The notes: generated by a model from the sequence alone, not told the origin. DNA of 64,000 bases from Pyropia yezoensis (GCA_009829735.1 CM020619.1:34016283-34080282), one strand, 5' to 3'. Shown: positions 11,884-21,826, counted from the stretch's first letter. Translations and numbers: made by a program.

Positions 11884-12352
11884 TGTGGCAGTATTGACCC
11901 CCAGGTAGGGGGCAACACGTGCCATGCAAGGGGCGGCAGGCCACTAGCCTGATCCGTTCCTCCCCCTGCATTTGGGTCCATATTCCCTAAGTTTGGGATA
12001 GTTAGCTTAGTAGTAAATCCAACTGGGATTTGAGGGCTTTCTGCATTTATCGTCTTGAATTTTCGTGTGGCCCGGTGGGCAGGTGCTGGGGTGGGAGATT
12101 CTGAGTGGCGAGATTCTGAGGGGACCCTGGGGGGATAAGAAGAGGGACAGCGGGGCTTGGCCCTGCGTCCCCGTCCCGACCAAGAAACTGTTGGACCACC
12201 CACCATCCTCTTGTTTGTCAGTGGGGGGTTTGCCCCACAACAGGGACAGAGTGTGTGCGACTTGCACTTCTTCCGGTTCCCCCGACACGGGAGGCAGCCC
12301 TTGTACACCAGCCCCAACTTAAGTGCTGTGTGTGTAAGTGGTTTTTGCCACA
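11884..12352 (+). repeat. 5' LTR of copy B
   Basis: 469 bp, starting TGTGGCAGTATTGACC and ending GTTTTTGCCACA, so the ends form a perfect 7-bp inverted repeat. It is nearly identical to the 3' LTR at 20793-21262. Confidence 0.96.
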
Positions 12353-12354
12353 TT

Positions 12355-12373
12355 TGGTGGAGCAGCATGGGAC
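12355..12373 (+). other. Primer binding site of copy B
   Basis: Two bases after the 5' LTR, the sequence starts TGGTGGAGCAGC, complementary to a tRNA 3' end beginning with CCA. The position and TGG start are diagnostic for the minus-strand primer site. Confidence 0.8.
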
Positions 12374-12471
12374 AGAGGTAAACTTTACCTCCGGGTGCAC
12401 CCGGGTGTAGGGGGCCCTCTGTCTCAGAGGAACGGTGGACTTGGACCGTGTCGTACGGATCGTCAGCCAAC

Positions 12472-14418
12472 ATGGCTAGTTCGGACCCCCCGTCGTCCGG
12501 GGAGTACACGGGTGACGCACGTACTTCAGTGCCTTTGAATACTGGTGAGACACAGGTGGGTTTACCTGGGGTCGCAGAGGGACTAGAGGTCCCTCAAGCC
12601 AGCAGGACTGGAAGTGCGGGCGGGCAACAGGCCACCCCGACTCAGTCGGGAGTTCACTCGGGTGACACTTCTGATGTGGGTGGGCCGAAGTCTGGCCACC
12701 GTGTGGTATACTCAACGGGAACGTCCCAAGGGGTGAGGACTGTCCCCGCGGGTTCCACTCGGGTTGGAGCCAACTTTGGCTTGGAGCCGTCGCCAACTAG
12801 GCTTTCGGAGGACGGCGGACCTCCGTTGGTCGGCGATGGGCTCGCGCCCATGCCCCCGGTTGAGACCCCTGAGGAACGTGGTTACCCCTCAGGTGGACTC
12901 TCGGAGGCGGACCGAGACTCAACTGGAGTCGTCAATCCACTCCTCGCGGAAACTGTCCGTCGGGAGGCGACCAATGTGTTGCGGCAGACTTTGCCGGACC
13001 TGGTGGTCACGATGACGAATACTATTCTGAATCAGATTGTGGCGAGTTTGCCACATGGCCTTAATGTCCAGACCGGATCGGGGCTTTCGAGCCCGCAGGC
13101 GCAGGGGGAATCCCTCCCCACGCCTATCTCGGGTCGCCCCGAACAGGGGGCGACACCTGTGACTCCCAACGAGGGAGCCACACCATACTCGGTGGGGCAC
13201 ACGCCCTTCACGGGGGAGTTTCCCCCGGAAACGCTGGCGGCTACACCTAGCGCGCCGCGCCGGACTACAGGCACTGAGGGTGAACTTACCCCAGTGCCAC
13301 AGCGGCTGTTCCCTCAACGTGAGGCGCCGCCCAAGATGCAGGTAGCCAACCCGGTCTACGAGCGGATCTTTGACTGTGAGACCTACGCTCTCCACAACAA
13401 GTCGGTGGCGTATGGTCCTGACCAGGCCCGAGCCATGGGCCGTGCCAAGAAGAACGCACTTCATTCTTTTGGGCACAAAGCGGAGTGGGATGGAACTCCC
13501 CCCCTCCGTGTCTTTGAGTTCCTACGTCGTTTCACAAAAGCCTGTGACGACATTGCCATAAGTGAAGGCATGGCTTTCTACATGCTACAGGAGTTTACGA
13601 AGGGAGACCTGCGGACAGAACTTATGTCCGTCATGCCCAGCTCCTCAAGTGGAGGCGCTGGGGAGGTGACGTCCTATTTGGAGCTCGTCAACTGGTTGTT
13701 GAGAGCCATGGTTGATGAAGCGGCGTTGGCTTCTCAAGTCGAGGAGTTTACGCAAGCCCATCAGGAAGAGGCGGAGGACGAGTCGTCTTTTGCGGAGCGA
13801 GTCCGTAAGCTCAACAATCTTTGTGGGTTTCTTCATCCACAAGCTTTGGTGAAGAGTCGGTTTGTGGAGGGACTCCATTGGTCAGTCCGGATGGAGACCC
13901 GGGAGCATAACACTGCCCGGGCGACCCTGGCCGAGTTGGCTAGGTTCGCTTACCGCAGAGGTGAGGCCTACCGCAAGTTGCGGGAGGAAAAACGCCAGGA
14001 GCGTCAGGCCGAGTTGGCCAAGGAACGTGAGGAGGCGCGCCAGGCCAGAGAGTTGAGAGAGGCACGCCGAATCCGCAAGGAGAGGGTGGTAGCTGCCGTG
14101 GGAACTTCCCAGGGTATCTCTTCGTCTTCCCCAGTCGGGAAGACCCCTCCCGGAACAGACAATCGGTGTTGGAACTGCAACTCCGATGGACACTGGGCAT
14201 ATGATTGCCCCAAGTTGAGTAAACGCATCCAACAACTTGTTAGGAATGCAAGTAAGAAGTCGGCTACGAACGAAGTACGTTCACGCCGCGAGGGTGGGTC
14301 TCGACCGGTCGTCGCGGTCGCCACACCCTCGGCGGAGGAGGCGGACACGTCGTCCTCGGACTCGTCGTCTTCCTCCCCGCCCTCAGATTCGGACGCCAAG
14401 TCGGCGGGAAACGAATGA
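12472..14418 (+). CDS. Gag polyprotein, copy B
   Basis: 648 residues from the first ATG; an in-frame GTG 24 nt upstream is the only longer alternative. Residues 1-270 are low-complexity Pro/Thr/Gly/Ser. Residues about 290-500 form a helical capsid-like region. A charged Arg/Glu-rich helix follows, and then one CCHC knuckle (CWNCNSDGHWAYDC, about residue 565-578) and an acidic Ser-rich tail. Gag assembles the particle and packages RNA. The TGA stop overlaps the pol ATG as ATGA, with pol in the -1 frame. Ty3/Gypsy elements are known to make Gag-Pol by frameshifting, and stop-restart at the overlap is another possibility. Confidence 0.93.
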   Translation: MASSDPPSSGEYTGDARTSVPLNTGETQVGLPGVAEGLEVPQASRTGSAGGQQATPTQSGVHSGDTSDVGGPKSGHRVVYSTGTSQGVRTVPAGSTRVGANFGLEPSPTRLSEDGGPPLVGDGLAPMPPVETPEERGYPSGGLSEADRDSTGVVNPLLAETVRREATNVLRQTLPDLVVTMTNTILNQIVASLPHGLNVQTGSGLSSPQAQGESLPTPISGRPEQGATPVTPNEGATPYSVGHTPFTGEFPPETLAATPSAPRRTTGTEGELTPVPQRLFPQREAPPKMQVANPVYERIFDCETYALHNKSVAYGPDQARAMGRAKKNALHSFGHKAEWDGTPPLRVFEFLRRFTKACDDIAISEGMAFYMLQEFTKGDLRTELMSVMPSSSSGGAGEVTSYLELVNWLLRAMVDEAALASQVEEFTQAHQEEAEDESSFAERVRKLNNLCGFLHPQALVKSRFVEGLHWSVRMETREHNTARATLAELARFAYRRGEAYRKLREEKRQERQAELAKEREEARQARELREARRIRKERVVAAVGTSQGISSSSPVGKTPPGTDNRCWNCNSDGHWAYDCPKLSKRIQQLVRNASKKSATNEVRSRREGGSRPVVAVATPSAEEADTSSSDSSSSSPPSDSDAKSAGNE

Positions 14419-17400
14419 CCGTTGGAGCTGGCCGTCCGAAGCTCACAACGGCAGCCTCGGCCAAGTGGGCCAAGAGGACGAACCAACCGTGCCGGATACT
14501 GCGGCGACCTAAGGGAGTCCGCCCACCTCGGGTAGGACTCCCCAAGAACGTAAACCCACGTCGGGTCATCGCGGTGCTGACGGGTGAGAACTTCCAGGTG
14601 GCTGGACGGGTGCAACTTGCCCCCGGCCGTGCTTGCTGTGCCCGTATCGTACTTGATACCAGGTCAGGAGCCTCCTTGATACGCAAGTCGCTATTACCAA
14701 AGGAGGTCAAGCTCCAACGCTGGAAGTCTAAAACTGACCATCTGATCGATATCAATGGTGGGGTACTTCCCATCGATGGTGCCGTGACCCTACCAACTAG
14801 GTTGGGGACCCATGAGGTCGACGTGACCTATGGTGTAGTTCAGAATACATCGGTACCCCTGCTTCTGGGTACCCCTTATGTCGTAACACAAGTGCCTTTG
14901 ATTTGTGGCCCTGAGTATTGGGTCAAGTTGATGAATGGGGAAACCATCCCCATCCTTGGTAAGGGAAAGTCTGTGGCTCCTGTGACAGTCTCACAGTCGA
15001 AGCCTGTTTGCTCTGTGAGAGAAGGGTTTACTGCTACCCTGCGTTTAGCCCGCAAAGTCACGTTGCCCCCCAACTCGGTGGCGCACGTTGACGTTGTGGC
15101 TGATTATACGGGGAACGGGTTGGTGCACCCTTACCCCCGTCTTGCTGGCAAGCACCAAGTGCATGTTGCCCTTGGCACGATGGACTCCAAAGCCGGAGTC
15201 CCGTGGAGGATCCAGGTGATGAGCCTGAGCTCGTCGCCCAAGTACTTCAAGTCGGGAGCCAAGTTCGGCTATATCGACCAACACGAGGGACCGGTAGTAG
15301 CGGTCACCCTCAACGCGGGCGCAAGTAGCGACCCGAAGCCCGGAAAGGAGAAGCATCAAGCCAAGTCGGCCGCCTCTCCTCTGCCCCATGTGAACATGGA
15401 GGGTGTCCCACCCAGGTTGAGGGTTCAAGTTGAACGCCTCTTGGACCAATATCACAAGTTGTGGGATGGCCAATTGGGACTCATGAGAGCTACCCTACAC
15501 CGGATCGAGTTGAAGCCCGGTGCACCCCCTATACGCCAACAACCGTATAGGGGAGGACCCCGTTCAAGGGCCCTCGTTAAGAAGGAAGTTGCTCGTATGG
15601 AGGCCCTCGATGTGATCGAGGCCAGCAACGCCGAGTGGGCGAGTCCGGTTGTTATCGTCCCCAAAGCTGATGGGACCCCCCGGTTCTGTATCGACTACCG
15701 TAAGCTCAACGAGAGCACGGTGAAGGACAGTTATCCCCTACTTAGGATGGACGACTGTCTGGACTCTCTGGGGGAGGCGAACGTGTTCTCTACCCTGGAC
15801 TGTAACGCGGGGTACTGGCAAATTCCCATTGCCCCGGAGGACAGGCATAAAACTACCTTTACCTGTCACTGTGGTACCTACCAGTGCAAACGCCTACCGT
15901 TTGGTCTGTGTAACGCGCCGGCAACTTTCCAGCGCGCTATGGACATGATTCTGGCCGGAGTACGGTGGCAGATCTGTCTCGTGTACCTAGACGATATCAT
16001 TGTGTTCTCCCGAAGTCCGGAGGAACACATTGGCCATCTTGGCCAGGTGTTCAAGCTACTTGCTGACGCCGATGTGTCACTGAAGGCGAGTAAGTGCCAC
16101 CTCTTCACTCAAGAGGTGGAATACTTGGGACATGTTGTCCGTCCGGGGCGTCTCAGTGTCAACGAGAAAAACTTGAGGGCCATCCGTAAGGCTCAGTACC
16201 CCCGGACCCAGACCCAGATGAGGAGCTTCCTCGGGATGTGTAACGTGTACCGACGTTTCACCAAGGGCTTCGCCAAGGTTGCGAAGCCGTTGAATGAGTT
16301 AGTGAGCTCAACGCGACCGAAGAACCTGCCTCCCCCAAGTCGGGTGGAGCAGGAATCCTTTGAGACTCTTCGGGACCTTCTGCTGAAGCCCCCTATCCTG
16401 GCTATTCCCAGGTTGGGTGGCCACAACATCCTGGATGTGGATGCTAGCTACGACCAACTTGGTTGTGTGCTGCTTCAGCAGCAGCCGGACAAGGAGTACT
16501 TGCCGGTGGGATACTTCAGCAAGGGGCTGAACTCGGCCGAGAAGAACTACGGAGTCACCGAATTGGAAGGACTCGCAGTGGTGTGGGCGGTGACGTCACT
16601 TCGTCACTACCTGGAGGGTGAGAAGTTCCTCATCCGCTGTGACCACCGCGCGTTGCAGTTCATCTTTAAGACGGACTGTACGAACACTCGTCTCAACCGG
16701 TGGAGGGTGCGACTGGCACCCTTCAACTTTGACATTGAGTACCGACCTGGCAGGCAACATGCCCTTGCCGACGGCCTCTCTCGGGTACCTACCAAGGGGC
16801 TGGACACTAACCCAGTCGATGAGGACATCCCCATTGTGGGGGTAGTCACGCGCTCGGGTCAGGCGTTGAACCCCGAGGCGCCAGGGAACAAGAAGTACTT
16901 GCCCCTGTCCCTAGACGAGGTGGTGAAGGCCCAGGCAGAGGATCTCTTCTGCAAGTCGCAGAGGGATACACTGGATACAGTGGCGGAGACGCGGTTCTTT
17001 CTGGGAGACGATGGCCTCCTCATGAGGAGGGGGGTATTCCAGGGGACTGAACAACTTGTCGTCCCCGCATCCCTCAAGGACAGTATCCTTGAGAGGGAGC
17101 ATAACGCTCCCACAGGTGGACACCTGGGGTCTAGTAAACTGTACCAGACCCTGAGGACCAGGTACTACTGGCCGTCCATGGTGGTGGACATCTACAGTTG
17201 GGTGGCTGCCTGCACAAGTTGTGCACAGAACCGTCTGATGGAACGGCGGCCTACTACGGCTATGCTATTGTTCCCGGCCAAGGAGCCCTTCGCCGCGTTG
17301 GCGATGGACATCCTTGGGCCACTGCAAGTGACCGAGAAGGGCAACCAGTACCTCCTGGTTATCTGTGACCGCTTCACGAAACTTACGCAAGCGATCCCAC

Positions 17401-18398
17401 TGGCAGAGATCACGGCCATGTCGGTCGTGTCAGCCTTCCTAGATCACTGGGTTGCCGCGTATGGCATCCCGGATAGTACACTATCGGACAATGGACCGCA
17501 ATTTGCGTCTGTACTGTTTCAGGGAGTGCTGGATATGTTGGGGGTTAAGGCAAACTATGCCACCCCCTACCACCCACAAACTAATGGGCAGGTGGAGCGC
17601 TTCAACAAAACTATTGTTAGGCAGCTGCGCCACTATGTGAGTGAGCACGTGAAGACGTGGGACCAATACATTTCTATTCTTACTACTGCCTACAATTCGC
17701 AGGTTCACTCATCTACCGGGGAAGTACCCCTCGCTTTTGTGACCCCCCGTCGCGTGCGGTCTATTGCTGTGCGGCGGTCGCTCCCAACTAGGGAACATGG
17801 TGGCAGTACGCCTACTCCTACTGAGAGTAAGGCGGAGTTCGCTGCTAGGCTTGAACGCCTCATCCCTAGAGTCAGGGCTAAGATGGACAAAGCACAAAAG
17901 CGCTACAAGCGTACCTTTGACAAAAAGGTGCGCAATGCTAAGCATGTCCCCGAGCAGGGTGACTGGGTGCTGGTTCACTCACACACCCCAACTGGGGGTA
18001 AGTTGGTATTCCAGACGAAGGGGCCGTACCAGGTCCTTCGTACTGATGGGCGGCGCTACACCATCGAATGTGACGATGGGGTCCGCACAGTGAACGGACA
18101 GGACGTGGTCAAAGTTGCACCACCGCCTGCAGGCGACCCAGCTTGGGCACGTGCGTTGGAAGCGTGGCGCCTCCCCTCGCTGCCTGCGGCCAAACAGGGC
18201 CCGCAGGAGTACGTGTTCGATAAGTTCATCGACCACGGCTGGGATGAGGACGCTAACCGCCTCATGTTGAGGGTGCTTTGGTTTGGCTACAAAGCCAAGG
18301 ATGACACGTGGCAGTATGTGGAGGACCCTCCCGCTGAGAAGGTCCGGGCATACTGTGCCCGGAATGAGATAGACCCTACCTGCCCTCCCTTAACGTGA
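14415..18398 (+). CDS. Pol polyprotein with chromodomain, copy B
   Basis: 1,327 residues, open throughout. Rough domain order: aspartic protease near residue 75-170; reverse transcriptase about 370-600 (FCIDYRKLN; YLDD near 522); RNase H about 680-800; integrase about 885-1130 with HHCC zinc part (H..H..CTSCAQ) and DDE core (SDNGPQFAS; HPQTNGQVERF near 1052); a linker; and a chromodomain at about 1264-1320 (FDKFIDHGWDEDA, GYKAKDDTWQY). Chromodomains on integrase are known to steer insertion to marked chromatin. RNase H before integrase fixes the Ty3/Gypsy class. Confidence 0.95.
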   Translation: MTVGAGRPKLTTAASAKWAKRTNQPCRILRRPKGVRPPRVGLPKNVNPRRVIAVLTGENFQVAGRVQLAPGRACCARIVLDTRSGASLIRKSLLPKEVKLQRWKSKTDHLIDINGGVLPIDGAVTLPTRLGTHEVDVTYGVVQNTSVPLLLGTPYVVTQVPLICGPEYWVKLMNGETIPILGKGKSVAPVTVSQSKPVCSVREGFTATLRLARKVTLPPNSVAHVDVVADYTGNGLVHPYPRLAGKHQVHVALGTMDSKAGVPWRIQVMSLSSSPKYFKSGAKFGYIDQHEGPVVAVTLNAGASSDPKPGKEKHQAKSAASPLPHVNMEGVPPRLRVQVERLLDQYHKLWDGQLGLMRATLHRIELKPGAPPIRQQPYRGGPRSRALVKKEVARMEALDVIEASNAEWASPVVIVPKADGTPRFCIDYRKLNESTVKDSYPLLRMDDCLDSLGEANVFSTLDCNAGYWQIPIAPEDRHKTTFTCHCGTYQCKRLPFGLCNAPATFQRAMDMILAGVRWQICLVYLDDIIVFSRSPEEHIGHLGQVFKLLADADVSLKASKCHLFTQEVEYLGHVVRPGRLSVNEKNLRAIRKAQYPRTQTQMRSFLGMCNVYRRFTKGFAKVAKPLNELVSSTRPKNLPPPSRVEQESFETLRDLLLKPPILAIPRLGGHNILDVDASYDQLGCVLLQQQPDKEYLPVGYFSKGLNSAEKNYGVTELEGLAVVWAVTSLRHYLEGEKFLIRCDHRALQFIFKTDCTNTRLNRWRVRLAPFNFDIEYRPGRQHALADGLSRVPTKGLDTNPVDEDIPIVGVVTRSGQALNPEAPGNKKYLPLSLDEVVKAQAEDLFCKSQRDTLDTVAETRFFLGDDGLLMRRGVFQGTEQLVVPASLKDSILEREHNAPTGGHLGSSKLYQTLRTRYYWPSMVVDIYSWVAACTSCAQNRLMERRPTTAMLLFPAKEPFAALAMDILGPLQVTEKGNQYLLVICDRFTKLTQAIPLAEITAMSVVSAFLDHWVAAYGIPDSTLSDNGPQFASVLFQGVLDMLGVKANYATPYHPQTNGQVERFNKTIVRQLRHYVSEHVKTWDQYISILTTAYNSQVHSSTGEVPLAFVTPRRVRSIAVRRSLPTREHGGSTPTPTESKAEFAARLERLIPRVRAKMDKAQKRYKRTFDKKVRNAKHVPEQGDWVLVHSHTPTGGKLVFQTKGPYQVLRTDGRRYTIECDDGVRTVNGQDVVKVAPPPAGDPAWARALEAWRLPSLPAAKQGPQEYVFDKFIDHGWDEDANRLMLRVLWFGYKAKDDTWQYVEDPPAEKVRAYCARNEIDPTCPPLT

Positions 18399-18509
18399 GG
18401 GAAGGCCAAGTGACAGTGCCAAGAGAGTGCTTCAAGTCGAAGTGGTACGCAGAGTGGCTTTTAACTACAGCCCTAACCCTCACACTCTCACAACAAAGGC
18501 AGCTGCCAA

Positions 18510-20453
18510 CTAGGCATGCATGCTAGACTCTCCAACCCCACGGCCCTCGCCCTCACGTGGAGGCGAGCGGCGAGACCCCCGGCGATAACGCTCCCCACCA
18601 GTCGGGAGGGCCGGCGGCTCCAAGTCGGACCCGCCGCGCCCATCACGGTCGCGCAAGTGGCGCCGACCGCGGCTGCTCTTCTGCTTAGTCTTGCGCGCAA
18701 GTTGGCGACGCAGACGCGGGACCGACTCCGACTCTGACGGAGTCGAGGACTCCGAGACGGAGTAAGACAACTCGTCTTCCGACACGGAGGGAGAGCGCCG
18801 CGAGTGTCGGCGACGACGGCGAGGAGGCGAGTATGCCCGGCTCGCACGACGTTTGCCACGCCCAAGTGGGGCTGGCTGGGGCATAATAGCCCCAATGCGA
18901 GCCAACTCGGGCGTCATAAACTCCGCCACCGACTCGCAACTCGCGGTCGCCACTGCAGTACGAACGCGCTCCTCAAGTTGAGGAATCTCGGAAGTTCGAA
19001 GGGTTGCGGTCGACGCGGCCAACCAGGAAATGGTGCGCACCAACGTGGTGATCATCATCTCTGAGGTTAGAGGCGTGGGCGGTAACACCAACTTGGGGTA
19101 TACCGTCAGGAGGGTGGCCCCCAAGTTGGGGGACACCGGGGTGGATGACTCAACGGCCACGCTCATCGGGATGTTCCCGTGCGGCTGGAAGGGGACAGGA
19201 GGAAGCGGAGGGGCACGCCGAGGTGGCGGGACCCGGGTGTAACTGCGACCCCGACTTGGGGCCCCCGCAGTGGGTTGAGTCATATGGTCATCATGTGAGG
19301 GCACGGCCATAACTATGGCCTTGTCCGGGGGTGGCGCAGTGTGGCGATCCACCCCCGGGGCATACGGGTAGTCCCCGATGCCCAACCCCTCTCGTAGGAC
19401 TACACGGCCGTCGTGAAGCTCACGAGCGACCCACACGAGCTGGCGAAGTGTGCCATCGTCCTTGGGCCCGCGAGAGGAGCGGCGCAATTTGTGCTCAATG
19501 CTCTCCCACTCGATGAGCTTATGAAGACGCAGCATCTCCTCAAGTAGAGTGAGTTGTCCTGATGAGCACCCCTCAGCAACTAGCTGAGGGGTGAGCTGTT
19601 CCAAACCTTGGATAAGCCGGAGAGGGAGATGCCAGAGCATCCCCCGCCGCTGAACACAAGACACCCAGGTCGACATGACCTCGAGGAGCCACTGGGTGAC
19701 CAACATGGCCCACACCAGGTGATCAGGGGCAGCCGTCAACATGACGGAGCCGAAGTGGTCAAGCAACCGGGGCAACAACGCCGGGAACCCGTAGGGGACC
19801 TCAACTTGAGGCCACCACTCGGGCTTCTTCGGATAGTACTGCTCTCTACCGGCAGCAGACTGCTGAGGGAACTCAAGTTCAGCCGAGGTCACCAAGTAGG
19901 GACCTCGCCGGAAGTCCTTCTCCATCCGCACATCAAAGTGATGAGTGTGCGGATCGGCCTCGTGAAGGTACGGGGGGCGAGTTGCCGCCGCGTCCCAAGT
20001 AAAGGTCGGCAAGTCGCCGGGACCCGGGATAGTTCCCCCGCGGTCCACCATGGCCTTGGCCCGCTGTACGTCTTCGACCTCCTCGTCGTCCAGGAAGGCA
20101 AACTGGTCCGTCCTGAAGCCGGCAGGGAACCCGACCCTACGGGGATACTTCTCCCGTAGGCGGTCCCATACCCGACCCATCGCTGCGCCAAGTCGGCCAC
20201 AGCGAAGAACAGTCAACCCCTCCTCATATAGAGGCCAAGCGGGGTATAACCACCGCCCCAAGGCCTCACGCGGGACAAATTGTCCCGCCTCCGGGGGAGA
20301 TCCCGCCGTCAACCCAAAGCCGGGTGACGCGGGAGTCCCATCCCCCGGAGTGATCGCGGAGCCCCCGCCGGAAGTCCCGGCGGGCGCTGCACCGTAGGAG
20401 GTGTCCTCCATGCGCTCATCGAGAGAGTCTGTCTCTACTCCCGGGGTCGCCAT
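18510..20453 (-). CDS. Opposite-strand extra ORF of copy B (647 aa, unknown function)
   Basis: A 647-residue frame runs opposite to gag-pol, between pol and the 3' LTR, tail to tail with pol (111 nt apart). I took the ATG at 20453; the frame is open further up to 20624 only with non-ATG starts. Residues 1-80 are Gly/Pro-rich. The middle (about 80-400) looks globular, with FGSV, RRGMLWHLP and LEEMLRLHKLIEW motifs that recur in the corresponding ORF of element D. The C-terminus (about 520-640) is Arg/Ser-rich with RS-like runs. There is no signal peptide or clear membrane segment, so it is not an evident envelope gene. Antisense extra ORFs are known in some plant LTR lineages, but I cannot tie this one to any of them. 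Confidence 0.8.
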   Translation of the reverse strand: MATPGVETDSLDERMEDTSYGAAPAGTSGGGSAITPGDGTPASPGFGLTAGSPPEAGQFVPREALGRWLYPAWPLYEEGLTVLRCGRLGAAMGRVWDRLREKYPRRVGFPAGFRTDQFAFLDDEEVEDVQRAKAMVDRGGTIPGPGDLPTFTWDAAATRPPYLHEADPHTHHFDVRMEKDFRRGPYLVTSAELEFPQQSAAGREQYYPKKPEWWPQVEVPYGFPALLPRLLDHFGSVMLTAAPDHLVWAMLVTQWLLEVMSTWVSCVQRRGMLWHLPLRLIQGLEQLTPQLVAEGCSSGQLTLLEEMLRLHKLIEWESIEHKLRRSSRGPKDDGTLRQLVWVARELHDGRVVLREGLGIGDYPYAPGVDRHTAPPPDKAIVMAVPSHDDHMTQPTAGAPSRGRSYTRVPPPRRAPPLPPVPFQPHGNIPMSVAVESSTPVSPNLGATLLTVYPKLVLPPTPLTSEMMITTLVRTISWLAASTATLRTSEIPQLEERVRTAVATASCESVAEFMTPELARIGAIMPQPAPLGRGKRRASRAYSPPRRRRRHSRRSPSVSEDELSYSVSESSTPSESESVPRLRRQLARKTKQKSSRGRRHLRDRDGRGGSDLEPPALPTGGERYRRGSRRSPPREGEGRGVGESSMHA

Positions 20454-20779
20454 GGCTCTCCCCAAGTTGGGGAGAGACGCTCTGGCTACAGCGGCACGAG
20501 ACCCGCCTCGAGTTGAGGGGGACTCGGATCGTGGGTATACGGGTGGCCTCCCCAGCGTGGGGCGGCCCCGTTGAAGGTGAAGGGGAGGTGGTGGTAATGG
20601 TGAAGTGTGAACCGAGGAGAGCAAGCTGCCGAGTGGGCAAGCTTGAGGAGAGGGGCGGTCGACGTGACCGCCTCCACATCCGCGTTACGTACTCAAGGGG
20701 GGACAGCAAGTCGCGCCCCCCAACGCCGAGACGTGCGTTTACGCACCCCCTCACAGGGCCGACCGGGTCGGTCGGAACT

Positions 20780-20792
20780 GAGGAGAGGGGAG
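20780..20792 (+). other. Polypurine tract of copy B
   Basis: gaggagaggggag lies directly against the 3' LTR, the expected place for the plus-strand primer of reverse transcription. Confidence 0.8.
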
Positions 20793-21262
20793 TGTGGCAG
20801 TATTGACCTCCAGGTAGGGGGGCAACACGTGCCATGCAAGGGGCGGCAGGCCACTAGCCTGATCCGTTCCTCCCCCTGCATTTGGGTCCATATTCCCTAA
20901 GTTTGGGATAGTTAGCTTAGTAGTAAATCCAACTGGGATTTGAGGGCTTTCTGCATTTATCGTCTTGAATTTTCGTGTGGCCCGGTGGGCAGGTGCTGGG
21001 GTGGGAGATTCTGAGTGGCGAGATTCTGAGGGGACCCTGGGGGGATAAGGGGAGGGACAGCGGGGCTTGGCCCTGCGTCCCCGTCCCGACCAAGAAACTG
21101 TTGGACCACACACCATCCTCTTGTTTGTCAGTGGGGGGTTTGCCCCACAACAGGGACAGAGTGTGTGCGACTTGCACTTCTTCCGGTTCCCCCGACACGG
21201 GAGGCAGCCCTTGTACACCAGCCCCAACTTAGGTGCTGTGTGTGTAAGTGGTTTTTGCCACA
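20793..21262 (+). repeat. 3' LTR of copy B
   Basis: 470 bp with the same TGTGGCA...TGCCACA ends as the 5' LTR. Its antisense strand reads straight towards the opposite-strand ORF at 20453, so this LTR is a candidate place for that ORF's promoter. Confidence 0.96.
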
Positions 21263-21267
21263 ACGGC
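21263..21267. repeat. Target-site duplication of copy B, right
   Basis: acggc, identical to the 5 bp in front of the 5' LTR (11879-11883). Confidence 0.93.
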
Positions 21268-21798
21268 TATCTGAAAAGAGTACGCTTGCTACAAACGATG
21301 ATAAATTCATTACATGTATTCAGCGCACCCGTCGCGTAAATTAATGGGAAGCCGTGTTGTTGAGAGCTTGTAAAAGCTTGTTGAGGGGCGCCCCCGAGCC
21401 GACCCACCCGCGTGAAACAACCTCAAACATGGGATGAATATCGCACTTAAAGAAGTGATAAGTGCATCAAGTCTGTCTCACTAGGACACTACCGTGACTA
21501 ATAGAGGCAAAGAAGTACCAAAGAAGCCCCTCAAGTTACAGCAGATCCCTCCAGGACCGCCGCGGGAAATCCTTTTTTGGGAAGCAACGTGCGCCCCTGT
21601 TGGCTTGTCTGGGAGGCGTCAACCCATGGCTGGCGACCCTCGCCCGAGCAGCTCGCTGCTCCCGCCGTCGTGTATGCATCGCCTGCCTCTCCGCCTTCAC
21701 GTGCCGTCTTCAGACGACCCAAGAGCGCGCCATCGGCAATAGAGGCTTCACTCTCCGGACAGTGATTGGGTCCGAAGCCACATGCAGGCTGATGCCAG

Positions 21799-21826
21799 CC
21801 CCCCCCCCCCCCCCCCCCCCCCCCCC
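21799..21826. repeat. Poly-C run (28)
   Basis: 28 consecutive C. Its complement is a long G-run able to form G-quadruplexes. The length in the assembly may be unreliable. Confidence 0.9.

Larger units (their letters stand above)
11884..21262 (+). mobile_element. Complete Ty3/Gypsy chromovirus, copy B
   Basis: 9,379 bp bounded by two LTRs (469 and 470 bp) and a 5-bp target duplication. Order: 5' LTR, primer binding site, gag, pol ending in a chromodomain, a 647-codon ORF on the opposite strand, polypurine tract, 3' LTR. All three reading frames are open end to end, so the copy looks whole. By eye the two LTRs differ at roughly six places, near 99% identity. That points to a recent insertion; no rate is available to turn this into years. 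Confidence 0.97.

Noticed and set aside
18510-20453. The extra ORF as an envelope gene
   Set aside because: It is on the opposite strand, has no signal peptide, no clear membrane anchor and no cysteine-rich ectodomain, and it has an RS-like basic tail.
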